From Methanobrevibacter sp. (lineage in GTDB: Archaea; Methanobacteriota; Methanobacteria; Methanobacteriales; Methanobacteriaceae), in contig NZ_JAFRSC010000023.1 in NCBI RefSeq assembly GCF_017427765.1, positions 1 through 64,000 on the forward strand: DNA of 64,000 bases. The letters run 5' to 3'. Under the pieces are notes generated by a model that was given only the letters and a program-made list of their open reading frames with translations, did no database searches and was not told the origin of the DNA. This document shows positions 7,761 to 18,088 of this stretch, in pieces; the first letter of the stretch is position 1; each line of letters begins with the position of its first letter. A program made the position numbers and the translations under genes.

Positions 7761-10700
7761 TCTTTTATAGTTAAAGAGACATTTGCAGGCAATATTCTGT
7801 CGCTGCCATCATATGTAATCACAACGTCTGAATTGGATGACACTTCGATACTGACAGCTCCGTTGTTACTGGTTTTTGTGCTGAATGCTTTGCCGTTTAT
7901 AGTATATTTTATATTAGCGTTTGCTATTGGCTTTTGGTTTTCATCAACCAGAACGGCTGAAACTGTTCCTGAACCTGAAACTGTGAGCTGTTTAAATTCA
8001 CTTGAAACTGCAGTGCCTTCAACAATCATATTTGCATAAGTTGAATCATATATATCATCACCATAATAGACAACCACAACATCATGATTTCCGACCGCAA
8101 GACTATCCACTGTCAGTGTGGCCTTGCTGTCAAATAGCTGTCTGATATAGTCAACACCATCTACAACAACAAGGATTTCTCCGCTTGCGCCGGGAACTTC
8201 GACATTTATTGTAGTGGCTACGCCGATTCTAGGCTCGCTTATAGCCAAATTAATTTTACTGGACAATTTCAATACTTCAATAATCTCGGTTGCATTGGCC
8301 ATCTCATAATTATCATCACCGGCATAGAAAACGTCTAAAATATGTGTTCCTGCACCGATTTCACTGATAATAATTCCAGTGCAGCCGTCCTCATCCAATG
8401 TGAGTTCAATTTTTTCGCCGTCATATATTGCTATAACCTCACCGGTAGCTCCAGGAACATAAATGTCCACATCAACGTCCTCACCAATGCTGACCTCTCC
8501 TACGTCGATTATAATCTGGCTTGAATTTTTAGTGAACTTCTCGATTTCGATTTTAATGCTGGCGTCTGACTTGAAATGGGAATTGTCTCCATCGAATGTT
8601 ATCTGACAGTCATACTTGCCGACATCCAAAAGCAATGGAAGTCTCAACACTCCGTTTTCATCGCTGAAACCTGCAAATGAATATCCTGCCACATCAACAT
8701 TTATTAATCTGTTTGAAAGAGGTTTTTTAGCTTCATCAACCAAAGTGACATTTAATATTTTAACATCCCTTTCGCCGAAAGTCAAATCGGATGCAAATAT
8801 CTGAGTTTTACTGACATCAACGGCAAAGGAATCAATAATCGCATCACATTCATAAATTGAAGATGCGGGAAGAGTAATGTTTATGTTATAGACGCCATTT
8901 TGGAGATTTGTCAAATCGATTTTTGCCTTGCCGTCAACCAGTCTGACCGGCTTAATCTGCTTGTCATTAATATAAACTATCAGGTCTTCGCTGATTTTGT
9001 TTAAGCATGTTATATCCAATGTGGCATTGTTCATTGCCTGAGATATTTTCAAATCCATTATGACATCTGTTTTTGAAAAATCAACGATACCCTCATCAAA
9101 TGAAGATGAATAGCCTTCGCCGTCAAAAGTTGCTGAAACGTATTTGGACTCGCCTTCAAAGCTGTATTTCATGCTGGCAATTCCGTTGTTGACATCTATT
9201 GCATAATCAATGCCCTCAATAGTGAATGTCACATGCCCTTTATTGACCGGATTGCCGTCCTCATCAACAACAGTGGCGGTAATTGTTACCGGATTTTCAA
9301 AATTATGATTAAAATCCAAAGTTAAAACCGTATCAAGAGTTCTTAAAATGGTAAAAGCCTTAATACAGGCAACTTGTGATGCATACCAATGGTCAGGATA
9401 TGAGGATTTCAAATCATATAAATCCAGCCAGTTTTCACCGTCCCAGCTTGCATAAGAGATTCCCGGATAATAAAATTCATGATTTAACTCATAAATCTCG
9501 GAAATTGGAAAAGCAGCATCACCATCGACAGTAATGTTAAAAATCACTTCAAACACATCGCCTGCTTTAAGAAGAACCATTTCATCCAAATCAATGGTAA
9601 AATAACCCCTATTGGAAGTTCCGGATTTGAATGCCTTAAATTCATCATTTACATTGACAGTAACGCTCCAGTCAGTCAATTCATTAAAGTAGGTTGAAAC
9701 GCCTGCTAAAAATTCATCGCCCTCGGATGTGAAAACATTTTTATACATCACGCTGGAAGTGGTATTGTAGAAAAAGTCAGTGACTCCAGGAACATCATAC
9801 TGGTAATTCTTATCGAACTTGACAGTGTCATTTAAAATGAAGGTATAAGGAGCCCTCCAGATTTCATCACCCCAAAAGCTAGCATCATAATATGAAAGAT
9901 AGAAATAACCGTCATCTCCCCAATAATCACCCCAACTGTTTTTTATAATCCATGCCCCATCGTCTTCAGGAGTGCTTTTAAAGTTATTTTTACTGTAATT
10001 GTCATCCCATCCGACAATGGTGACTGCATGATTTTGAGATGATTTCTCATTACAGTAATAACCGTATGTCCGGGCATTATAAAACCTGCCCTGATTCATA
10101 TTGATGGCTATTCCGACAGCCCCATATTTCATCAAAGCCTCCTTGATTGCATCATTATCAGTTGAGTTGTCATGGCGCAATTGCAATACATTGTGAACAT
10201 GAACAACACTGTTTAAAACAGGAGATAAAACTGAAGGGTCTTCATATTCATCATCAACTTCCAAAACAGGACCCAACCAGCTTAAAAGGTATCCATGACT
10301 CATCCTAAAATTTCCACCCTCATTTGGAGTAAAATTCCATCCGTAGTGAGAGTATAAAGCCATCAGGTTTTTCATGTTTTCTTCAGAGAAATCATAAGTA
10401 ACATTAGCTGCTTTTAAAATGCAGGATTCAAGAATGGTAAGTGCTGTAAAAGCCCAGCAGCTTCCGCTGGTCTTTTGGTCTTTAACACTTGTAACCTGAC
10501 CCTCATCAATCAAGCTATATCTTGCCGGTAAATTTTCAATAGATTTTGGTGTGAATTTATATAATGTATAGTTGCCGCTTCCTATATTGAGATTGATTTC
10601 ATCAGTATCATATACATCATCATGTTGGTTGGCCTTATTGTTCCTGAAATTGTTGTCTGTTTTCAAAGTATTGTTCAATTCATTCAGAAGAGAATAGATT

Positions 10701-11773
10701 GCGCCGGCACAGGAAGCACTGTTATTATAAAAACCATTGCCTTTGACAATATAATCACAGCAATCTATAAACAATGCTCCTCCGTTTAATGCCGAATTAC
10801 TTTCAAAAGTGGATTTGGTCAGTGAAAAGTCACAGTACATGGCATAGATTGCACCGCCATCCCACCTAGCTCGACAATCGGAACAATTGATATCAGTTAA
10901 ATACACATTGGAGTTTAATGTGGTTATAGCCCCTCCGAAAGCTCCGCTTGAATTAACGATTTGCAAATCACTTCCATTAAAATAGTCGGAATCGATCACA
11001 TATATTGCACCGCCATCACCTGCAACGGATGATGAATTGTAGAACTTGGATTTTGATATTGTTACATTAACATTATTTTCACATGCAATGGCTCCACCGA
11101 TGCCGAATGCTGAATTTGAAATAAACCTTGAATCTGAAACATCCAAAATATCACCTGAAATATAAATAGCACCTCCAAAAGTGGCATAATTTTCGGCGAA
11201 AGTACAGTTTACAAATGTTAAAGAACCACCATAACTGCAAATGGCACCTCCAAAAGAATCGCCATATCCATTAACTTTACCCGTACCATTTAAAAAAACA
11301 GTATTTGTTGCCTTAAGATTACCTGAATTATCAATTGCACAATCAATCAGAGTAATATTTTTAAGCGTTACGTCATTAGATGTAGTTAATCCCACACCAC
11401 CATAAGTGATTACTGTTTTATCCACATCACTGCCAATGAAATTTACAAAATCAACATATGCTTTCTTATCAAGAGTATATTCGCCGTTTGCAAGATGAAT
11501 ATTGGAATAATCTTTTAACCTTGAAGATTTCAGATATTTATATGGGCTTTCAAAAGAACCGTTTCCATCTTTTTGAGCTGATGCATCAAAATAATAATCA
11601 TTATATTTTTCTTTCAACAGATTTTCATCACTAACTGAAACGTAAATGTCAGTATCTGCCGATTGGTCTATAAATAATCCGGTATCATTTTCATAAGCGA
11701 AAGATGCCGGAATAATCATCAATAAAACCATCAGGGAGAAAATCAAAATGAATTTATTTAATCGTTTTGACAA
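7145..11773 (-). CDS. adhesin-like protein with C1A (papain-type) peptidase domain
   Basis: 1542 residues. Signal peptide 1-26; right-handed beta-helix about 60-400 with repeated GGAI and N-S/T motifs as in polymorphic membrane proteins; papain-like domain about 418-645 with the full catalytic set visible: oxyanion Gln433, Cys439 in SGSCWAF, His582 in NHAVTIVGW and Asn612 in KNSWG. A lectin-like domain follows (about 650-790), then several Ig-like repeats, and a C-terminal ~200-residue module (AGERGGYFEVKL ... KTYSAKTNANG) shared with three other adhesins here. No transmembrane anchor is visible, so the C-terminal module probably attaches it to pseudomurein. The start is TTG with GAGGGAT upstream; the paralogue at 47667-52289 uses the same start. 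Likely a surface protease or peptide-binding adhesin; the target is unknown. Confidence 0.88.
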   Translation of the reverse strand: MSKRLNKFILIFSLMVLLMIIPASFAYENDTGLFIDQSADTDIYVSVSDENLLKEKYNDYYFDASAQKDGNGSFESPYKYLKSSRLKDYSNIHLANGEYTLDKKAYVDFVNFIGSDVDKTVITYGGVGLTTSNDVTLKNITLIDCAIDNSGNLKATNTVFLNGTGKVNGYGDSFGGAICSYGGSLTFVNCTFAENYATFGGAIYISGDILDVSDSRFISNSAFGIGGAIACENNVNVTISKSKFYNSSSVAGDGGAIYVIDSDYFNGSDLQIVNSSGAFGGAITTLNSNVYLTDINCSDCRARWDGGAIYAMYCDFSLTKSTFESNSALNGGALFIDCCDYIVKGNGFYNNSASCAGAIYSLLNELNNTLKTDNNFRNNKANQHDDVYDTDEINLNIGSGNYTLYKFTPKSIENLPARYSLIDEGQVTSVKDQKTSGSCWAFTALTILESCILKAANVTYDFSEENMKNLMALYSHYGWNFTPNEGGNFRMSHGYLLSWLGPVLEVDDEYEDPSVLSPVLNSVVHVHNVLQLRHDNSTDNDAIKEALMKYGAVGIAINMNQGRFYNARTYGYYCNEKSSQNHAVTIVGWDDNYSKNNFKSTPEDDGAWIIKNSWGDYWGDDGYFYLSYYDASFWGDEIWRAPYTFILNDTVKFDKNYQYDVPGVTDFFYNTTSSVMYKNVFTSEGDEFLAGVSTYFNELTDWSVTVNVNDEFKAFKSGTSNRGYFTIDLDEMVLLKAGDVFEVIFNITVDGDAAFPISEIYELNHEFYYPGISYASWDGENWLDLYDLKSSYPDHWYASQVACIKAFTILRTLDTVLTLDFNHNFENPVTITATVVDEDGNPVNKGHVTFTIEGIDYAIDVNNGIASMKYSFEGESKYVSATFDGEGYSSSFDEGIVDFSKTDVIMDLKISQAMNNATLDITCLNKISEDLIVYINDKQIKPVRLVDGKAKIDLTNLQNGVYNINITLPASSIYECDAIIDSFAVDVSKTQIFASDLTFGERDVKILNVTLVDEAKKPLSNRLINVDVAGYSFAGFSDENGVLRLPLLLDVGKYDCQITFDGDNSHFKSDASIKIEIEKFTKNSSQIIIDVGEVSIGEDVDVDIYVPGATGEVIAIYDGEKIELTLDEDGCTGIIISEIGAGTHILDVFYAGDDNYEMANATEIIEVLKLSSKINLAISEPRIGVATTINVEVPGASGEILVVVDGVDYIRQLFDSKATLTVDSLAVGNHDVVVVYYGDDIYDSTYANMIVEGTAVSSEFKQLTVSGSGTVSAVLVDENQKPIANANIKYTINGKAFSTKTSNNGAVSIEVSSNSDVVITYDGSDRILPANVSLTIKDLIKPRVATSINAQDYNTYSIDYYAGERGGYFEVKLVDASGKAISAKPVKIGFNGMVYNTTTDSAGWARLQINLANEGTYTFAVAFLGDDDYQGAFTVKKIIVTKKTTSISAPAKSFKTSAKTKSYTVTLKTIPGSSIDGKTYLKEGKKVTITVAGKTYSAKTNANGQATFNLNINKKGTYTANVNFAGDNSYKASKATTKITIN

Positions 11774-11859
11774 ATTAATCCCTCAAAATTTTTAATTGTA
11801 TTTATTTATGTAACCGAAGATATAAAATTATAACTCAGTTCAAAAATCAGTTCAATTTT

Positions 11860-13215
11860 CTAGCCGAATTGCCTTTTGAACTTAAGATTGAATATCCATA
11901 TGCAGACAAAACCAAAAATAGAACCGATATTCATCCCGATGATGGCTCCAAGATACACACCAAAGACTCCCATCCCCATATAAATCCCCATTATATAAGC
12001 GAAAGCCATGCTTAAGACCAGTTCCCTTAAGACTGTCAAAGCCAATGACTTAAAACCGGATCCGACACCCTGATATGCATATGCGGCAGTCGCTCCGAAC
12101 GGAATCAGGAAGTTATAAAATACAAGCAGCCTTAAAATTTCAGAAGACCTGCTTACCAGTGCAAGATTGCCTGCCTGGAAATTAAAAAATTCACAAATAG
12201 GATAGGCGAAAATGAAAAACAGTCCACTAATCATTAAAGTGATAGCCAAACTCAGCAGGGTTGAATATTTAATTGTCTCATTGAAATTTGACCAGTTACG
12301 CGCTCCATAAGCAACACCTGAAACTGTAATGGTTGCAATACCAATAGCCATGCACGGAAGAAACGCAATTGATATGAATCGCCACGCAATAGTAAATGAT
12401 GCCACTTCACCGACACCTGCAGTTATGACAATAAGATAATTCAGGATGATGGCTACAAGTGAAAATATTATCTCTTCAGTTCCTGCAGGCAGCGAAACGA
12501 CCAATATATCCTTATATATGGAAAGTTTACGTTTATAATGGCTTAAAGAGAACTTGAAAAAAGTGTCTTTTTTAAAAAAAATCCAGTATGCCATCAAAAG
12601 AAAACCTAAAAATGAAGCTATAACTGTTGCCAGCCCTGCACCGAATATTCCTAAATTTAAACCGAAAATCATAATCGGATCCAAAACCATATTGAAAATG
12701 GCAGACAGTATCAAAGGATTTGTTGCTCTTCTTATGTCGCCTTCTGCTCGAAAGATGCTTGCGGTAACGTTAGGTGTGAGAAATACAATATTTGCCAAAA
12801 ATATAATCTGTCCATAGCTTAGGCAATATGTGCTTACTGATGATGCTCCAAGCAATATTATAATATCCTTTAAAAGAAAAATCCCTACAAGTAAAACTAT
12901 AATCGAAACGATTACCATCAAGATAAATGAGTGGATAACTGCATTATTTGCATCTTCAAATTTACGCGCTCCGACATATCTTGAGATGAGAGAATTTGCA
13001 CCTGCACCAACACCGTTTCCAAGACCAATGATGACAAGATACAATGGAGATATGAAACCTAAAGCTGCAAGAGCATCGGCATTGATGCCTGCAACCCAAA
13101 AGCTGTCAATCAGATTGTTCAAAAACATCAGAAGCATTGACAGAATTGTGGGAAAAGCAAGTTTGTTAATAGCTTTTCTGGGGTTTCCTGTAATCGAGTC
13201 GATATTTGAATTCAT
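11860..13215 (-). CDS. MATE family efflux transporter
   Basis: 451 residues with about twelve membrane helices in two similar halves. The N-terminus (SITGNPRKAINKLAFPT) and the stretch VIIGLGNGVGAGANSLISR are typical of MATE (MatE, PF01554) proteins, which export drugs or other organic cations against a sodium or proton gradient. Length fits the family. It follows the HD-RyR gene at 13309 after 93 bases and runs in the same direction; nothing else in the neighbourhood points to a substrate. The start is an ATG, with no strong ribosome binding site seen. Confidence 0.92.
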   Translation of the reverse strand: MNSNIDSITGNPRKAINKLAFPTILSMLLMFLNNLIDSFWVAGINADALAALGFISPLYLVIIGLGNGVGAGANSLISRYVGARKFEDANNAVIHSFILMVIVSIIVLLVGIFLLKDIIILLGASSVSTYCLSYGQIIFLANIVFLTPNVTASIFRAEGDIRRATNPLILSAIFNMVLDPIMIFGLNLGIFGAGLATVIASFLGFLLMAYWIFFKKDTFFKFSLSHYKRKLSIYKDILVVSLPAGTEEIIFSLVAIILNYLIVITAGVGEVASFTIAWRFISIAFLPCMAIGIATITVSGVAYGARNWSNFNETIKYSTLLSLAITLMISGLFFIFAYPICEFFNFQAGNLALVSRSSEILRLLVFYNFLIPFGATAAYAYQGVGSGFKSLALTVLRELVLSMAFAYIMGIYMGMGVFGVYLGAIIGMNIGSIFGFVCIWIFNLKFKRQFG

Positions 13216-13308
13216 TTTAATGTTCCTTAAATTAACTAAAAAACAACCAATAAGCAGTCAGCATATCAACCCAATCAGTCAAAAAGTTATGAAAAGAGAG
13301 AAACTGAT

Positions 13309-15645
13309 TTATTCGTTTCTGACAATTTTCAAACCGACGTTTTTATCGTCACACATCATGGCAAGCATGTCGAATGTCTGTCTGTTTTTCTTTTTAACCT
13401 CTTCATCCAGCTCCTTCCATGGGACGAAATTCTTGCTGTCGGTTTCATTCAAATTGAGTTTAAGCTTGTACCAGCCTTCATGTTCTCTTTTAGCAAAATA
13501 TTCAACTTCTTCACTGGTAAATTCATAAACTGGTTCACCAAAGTCTTTTTTGGCCACCAAATCATAGCCGCTCTCGTTTAATATTTTTACCAAATGGTCG
13601 GCCTGCTTTAAATTTGAAAACTGAATATGTGGCTCCAACTTATAGAACTGTTCTTCACCGGTTGTAGTATCATCAAGTGTACCGGTTTCATAAAGCTGAT
13701 TCATCTTAAAGGTCAGTGCCCGAAGCCTGCTTCTTACAACCTTCAATCCGATGGAATTCAAAAGTTTAGGAATGTTTCTAACGGCATCCTTGTCGAAATC
13801 CTTGATTTCTTCATCATCAAGGTCTTCCCAGTCAACAAGATAAGGAGATGTAAGTCTGTCAGGGTCTTTCTCAGGACCGTAAACCCAGCCAACACCTTCC
13901 CTTTCCTTACGCCAGTCGTCATGTTCAAAAATTGCTAAATCTTCAACGTCGTTTGCAGTGAATTGGGTGACTTCAACCATTTCAGTTTCATCGATATGGG
14001 CAATTTCACAACCGATCATCGCAAGCTTTTTAGGAATGGATTTTGCCTGGCGGATATTTGACATCTTATAATCTGAACGCAAATCATCAAAGTGACATAG
14101 ATATTCGCATTTCTCTTCATATTCCTTGATTTTTTCCACATCATTATTTTTCCTAGCTTCTTCCAATTTTTTTCTGGTTGTAATATTGTACTGTTCATTA
14201 ATCTTTATGGCCAGCTTTTCTATATTCCTTAACAATACGTCCGGTGCCTTGATTTCAGATATTGTAATGTCCCTTTTAATTTTGTCAAGTTTAATATCCG
14301 GCAGAATAGCCAGTTTTGCTGGAAAAATGCTGTTTACATCCAATACACTATAAATGAATTCATCTTTTTTCTCTTCAAATCCAAGACCCATGGATCCGTT
14401 TTTCAATATGTATCTGACTTTCATGTCCTCTTCGGTAATTTCAACATCAAAGTCATTTACATGGTTTTTCTTTTTATCCAAAACTCCATATGGTCGTCTG
14501 TTCCATTCCTGAAGCTCATCACATAAAATCAGGAGATAAGATATTGGTGAATCGTCAGGTTTCAGCCTTCCGAGACTGAACGGCTTTTTCTGCAGGGTCT
14601 TATTGTAGTAGTTGTGCAATAGGATTGCGGTTGCACTGTCAACTATAGGATAAAAGAAGAAATCCTTATTTTTCTTGCTGTATTTCTGGATTAGCTTACC
14701 GTATGAATTCATTACCAAGATAGCTGAGAAGTATCCGTGGTCGACGAAATTATTGTCGTTCATGTATTTTACGAAGCTGTTTAGATGCTTGAGCAGTTTT
14801 TTGAACTTGTTTTTGCCTAATTTGAAGTCAAGACAAATCTTATGTGCCATTATATCGGTAGGCTTGAACAAATCAAGAACTCTGGTTTCATCATATCTGC
14901 CTCTGAACTTGTCAGCATAGTTATAAGGGTGAATTTTGACTATTGAATTGAATTCGTTGAAATCCCTAAAGTCGATGTGTGCGTCTACATCATAATTGAC
15001 TGAAATTGATTTTACCCCATCGTCAATGACCTTATTAATCTGTTTTCCGATAATTTCAAACGGATAACCTATGTCATGGAAAAGAGCTGCAATTCCCCAA
15101 CGGTATAAAAATTCCTCATGTGAAAATTCTCCGTCAATCTTGTAGTATTTTTTATAGAATTCATTTTCGGTAATGTATTTTTTAAATTTATCCCTGTAGT
15201 TTTTGTTTTGGGCATAAATGGCCAGACCAAGGATAAAAACGTTTACTGAATGGATGAAATGGTCCCTTTGCCTGTCGATTAACTCTCCGGTATTTTCCTC
15301 ATATTTTTTCATTATGTTAACCAAATCAAGAAGAGTGTTAGGCTCGCTTATAAGACTTTCCTGGCTGTTTTCATCGACCTTGTTTTTATCTTCGGGAGTA
15401 ATCTGATAAATCATCAGAAACATTTCATAAACCGCATTTGCAGTATATGTGGATTCATGCTGCAGGAACACGTCAATTGCCGCTTTTAGAATCTCTTTGT
15501 ATTTGTGACTATATTTTATGCCTTCGGCATTGGTAAATACCAAATTATCATCATACAAGGTTATCAAATCAAAGAAATTGTCAATATACTGTTTTAAGTT
15601 TGATTTTTCGACTGTTTGTTCATTGGAACTATTTTCACCGCTCAT
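13309..15645 (-). CDS. HD-domain phosphohydrolase with C-terminal RyR domains (copy 1)
   Basis: 778 residues from the ATG at 15645, chosen because GGGTGA lies five bases upstream; the TTG at 15657 overlaps that site. A helical N-terminus is followed by an HD domain with all metal ligands: His in DHFIHSVNVF (~130), HD in LFHDIGYP (~190), His in DHGYF (~302), His in LLHNYY (~345) and Asp in LCDELQEW (~375). Then come a linker and two RyR-like domains: one clear (EHDDWRKE ... VGWVYGPEKD ... VDWEDL, ~575-635) and one weaker (~720-772). RyR domains occur in prokaryotic nucleotide-signalling and conflict systems. No transmembrane segment is present, so it is cytoplasmic. About half its residues match the gene just upstream (15763-18018), so it is a tandem duplicate. 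Substrate unknown; a nucleotide second messenger is plausible inference. Confidence 0.8.
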   Translation of the reverse strand: MSGENSSNEQTVEKSNLKQYIDNFFDLITLYDDNLVFTNAEGIKYSHKYKEILKAAIDVFLQHESTYTANAVYEMFLMIYQITPEDKNKVDENSQESLISEPNTLLDLVNIMKKYEENTGELIDRQRDHFIHSVNVFILGLAIYAQNKNYRDKFKKYITENEFYKKYYKIDGEFSHEEFLYRWGIAALFHDIGYPFEIIGKQINKVIDDGVKSISVNYDVDAHIDFRDFNEFNSIVKIHPYNYADKFRGRYDETRVLDLFKPTDIMAHKICLDFKLGKNKFKKLLKHLNSFVKYMNDNNFVDHGYFSAILVMNSYGKLIQKYSKKNKDFFFYPIVDSATAILLHNYYNKTLQKKPFSLGRLKPDDSPISYLLILCDELQEWNRRPYGVLDKKKNHVNDFDVEITEEDMKVRYILKNGSMGLGFEEKKDEFIYSVLDVNSIFPAKLAILPDIKLDKIKRDITISEIKAPDVLLRNIEKLAIKINEQYNITTRKKLEEARKNNDVEKIKEYEEKCEYLCHFDDLRSDYKMSNIRQAKSIPKKLAMIGCEIAHIDETEMVEVTQFTANDVEDLAIFEHDDWRKEREGVGWVYGPEKDPDRLTSPYLVDWEDLDDEEIKDFDKDAVRNIPKLLNSIGLKVVRSRLRALTFKMNQLYETGTLDDTTTGEEQFYKLEPHIQFSNLKQADHLVKILNESGYDLVAKKDFGEPVYEFTSEEVEYFAKREHEGWYKLKLNLNETDSKNFVPWKELDEEVKKKNRQTFDMLAMMCDDKNVGLKIVRNE

Positions 15646-15762
15646 TATTTCACCCAAAATAATATTATTTAAATGTATATTGACAATACTAAATAAGCAT
15701 TAACGACAATTGTTAGAAATATATTACAACATGGTTTAAAAAATAAGAATAAATGTTGAAAA

Positions 15763-18018
15763 TCATCTTTCAACAATCTTTAAATCAACGTTTTTGCACA
15801 ATTGAGGAAGGTTTGTGAATGTTCGTTTATTGGCTTCCTTGGTGTTGATATCAAGCACATCCCATTCAACAAGATTAGGATTGGTTTTCTTTTCATCATC
15901 ACGAACTGGACCGTATTTCCAACCCAAATTGAATTTAAGCCTACACCATTCATTATGCTCCCTTTCAGCCAAATATTCAATTGACTCTTCATCCAACGAA
16001 TCGATTGGAGTTCCTAAATCATCCAGATTAACGACTTCATATCCGAGCTCTGACAATATCTTTACCAGCAAATCAGTCTGTCTGTAGTTTGAATATTTGA
16101 TGTATTCAGGCAAATCATCAAAGTCGAGAGTATCCTCCTGTTTTGACTGGTAGAATTTATGCATCTCGAAAGTGAGCATTCTGATTCTGCTTCTTACTAT
16201 TTTCAAGCCTATTGAATCTACAAGAGAAGGAATGTTTTTAACAGGATCAATATCATACTGCTGGATTTCAGGTGTCAAATCCTCCCAAGGCACAAGGCAG
16301 TCATGGATTAATTTGGAATCGTCCCTTTCAGCACCATAAGTCCATCCCTGACCGATTTTTTCTTCACACCACTCATCATGTTCACTGATAGCCAGATCAA
16401 TTACCTCATCATCTGAAAACTCGGTTATGGCCTCACGCTTATCTGAGAGGTTTGCAAGCTCGCAACCAATCATGTTAAGCTTTTTGGGAATTGATCTTGC
16501 CTGACGGATATTGGCAATCTTGAGATGTGAGGACAACTCCTCAAATGGTTTTGTCTTTTCTTCAAAATCCTTTTGGACCTTCTCATCGACTTCACCTTTG
16601 GCCAGTTTTTCCTCAAACTGAGAGGTGGTGGTTTCAATGTACTGCGCATGAATTTGAAGCGCCAGCTTTTCAACGTTTCTTATCAGTACGTCAGGAGCCT
16701 GGATTTCAGATTTGACGATTTCGCGCATTATGCTGTTGTCATTTTGAGGTTCTATATAAATGGACAGGCCTCTTTTAAATATGCCTGATATCACAAGCAC
16801 ATTATTGAGCAGTTCCTGTTTGTCCTGTGAAAATCCAAGACCCATTGCACCGTTTTTGACAATGTAATCAACATCGAGCCGGGTATCATCAATGATTATA
16901 TTCAGCTCATTTACATGGTCTCTGCTTTTGTCTTTAATACCAAAAGGTGTTCTGTTCCATTCCTGAAGCTCATCGCATAAAATCAGAAGATATGCAAGAG
17001 GGCTTTGTCTTGGATGAAGTGCAGGAAGATTAAATGGATTTTTTTGAAGTACATTTCTGTAATAGTTATGCAATAGGATTGCGGTGGCACTGTCAACAAT
17101 CGGATAGAAGAAGAAATCATGGTTTTTAGCATATTTCTGTATCAGAAATCCGTATGAATTTAAAACCAGAATTGCTGAGAAAAATCCATGGTCTATAAAT
17201 CCGTTCTCGCCCATGATATCTATAAATTCATCGAGATGTCTAGACACCTCATTTATATCAACGGATGAAAAATCGCTAGCTATCTTGTGGGCCATGATGT
17301 CTGTTGGCTTAAACAGATTGAGGAATTTTGCATGAGGATAGATTTTTGTGAATTCATCAGCAAAATTAGGGTCCATCTTAACAATGGCGTTGAATTCATC
17401 GAAATCCTTGAAATCAATTGCAGTGTCTGCGCCATATGAACTTGAAATGGATTTGACACTGTCATTAATGAATTTGTTCAATTGCTTGCCTATGATTTCA
17501 ACAGGATATCCTATATCATGGAAAAGTGATGCAACACCCCAGCGGTACAGGAATTCCTCATCGGAAACCTGTTCATTGGTTCTGTAGTATTTCTCATAAG
17601 GACTGTTTAGAACATAAGACTTAAATGCCTCTTTATAATTATTGTTTTGGGCATAAACTGCCAGACCCAAAAGGAAAACATTTACTGAATGGATAAAGTG
17701 ATCTCTTTGCTTTTCAATCAGATCGCCTGTATTTTCCTCATATTTTTTCATCATCCCAACCAAATCAAGCAGTGTGTTGGGTTCACTTACTATGCTTTCA
17801 TCGGTTTCCTTATCCGACTTGCCTTCAGCAGTGATTTGATAAATCATAAAAAATGTCTGATAAATCTCATATGCATTATATTCATTTTCCTTTTCTAAAA
17901 ATACATCAATGCCTGCCTTTAAAAGACCTTTATAATGATGGCCATTATGTTCATCATCATATAGGACCAAATCATCGAAAAACTTATCGATGTACTTTTT
18001 AAAATTGTTTTCATCCAT
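15763..18018 (-). CDS. HD-domain phosphohydrolase with C-terminal RyR domains (copy 2)
   Basis: 751 residues, tandem paralogue of the gene at 13309. HD ligands are conserved: HSVNVF (~113), LFHDIGYP (~168), DHGFF (~276), LLHNYY (~317) and LCDELQEW (~351). Both RyR domains are well preserved here: EHDEWCEE ... GWTYGAERDD ... VPWEDL (~548-610) and EHNEWCRL ... GWKYGPVRDD ... VEWDVL (~686-748). The second is far better kept than in copy 1, where GWxYG is replaced. The start ATG follows AAGGTG. 'HDIGYP' is not the HD-GYP signature, in which HD and GYP lie far apart, so a c-di-GMP role is not implied. The 117-base gap to the next start means the two may have separate promoters or form one unit. 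Confidence 0.8.
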   Translation of the reverse strand: MDENNFKKYIDKFFDDLVLYDDEHNGHHYKGLLKAGIDVFLEKENEYNAYEIYQTFFMIYQITAEGKSDKETDESIVSEPNTLLDLVGMMKKYEENTGDLIEKQRDHFIHSVNVFLLGLAVYAQNNNYKEAFKSYVLNSPYEKYYRTNEQVSDEEFLYRWGVASLFHDIGYPVEIIGKQLNKFINDSVKSISSSYGADTAIDFKDFDEFNAIVKMDPNFADEFTKIYPHAKFLNLFKPTDIMAHKIASDFSSVDINEVSRHLDEFIDIMGENGFIDHGFFSAILVLNSYGFLIQKYAKNHDFFFYPIVDSATAILLHNYYRNVLQKNPFNLPALHPRQSPLAYLLILCDELQEWNRTPFGIKDKSRDHVNELNIIIDDTRLDVDYIVKNGAMGLGFSQDKQELLNNVLVISGIFKRGLSIYIEPQNDNSIMREIVKSEIQAPDVLIRNVEKLALQIHAQYIETTTSQFEEKLAKGEVDEKVQKDFEEKTKPFEELSSHLKIANIRQARSIPKKLNMIGCELANLSDKREAITEFSDDEVIDLAISEHDEWCEEKIGQGWTYGAERDDSKLIHDCLVPWEDLTPEIQQYDIDPVKNIPSLVDSIGLKIVRSRIRMLTFEMHKFYQSKQEDTLDFDDLPEYIKYSNYRQTDLLVKILSELGYEVVNLDDLGTPIDSLDEESIEYLAEREHNEWCRLKFNLGWKYGPVRDDEKKTNPNLVEWDVLDINTKEANKRTFTNLPQLCKNVDLKIVER

Positions 18019-18088
18019 TTAAAACACCTTGAACTATATTATATTTTAAATTTAAATAAATCTTATTAAAAATCATTTTGCTTAAGTT

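Noticed and set aside
12830..13528. 232-residue plus-strand ORF
   Set aside because: It lies antisense to the MATE gene and the end of the HD-RyR gene, has no ribosome binding site and an unconvincing composition.
15040..15090. HD-GYP phosphodiesterase (c-di-GMP) for the HD-RyR proteins
   Set aside because: The 'HDIGYP' string is a chance join. True HD-GYP needs HDIGK, a later HHE and a separate GYP, none of which is seen.
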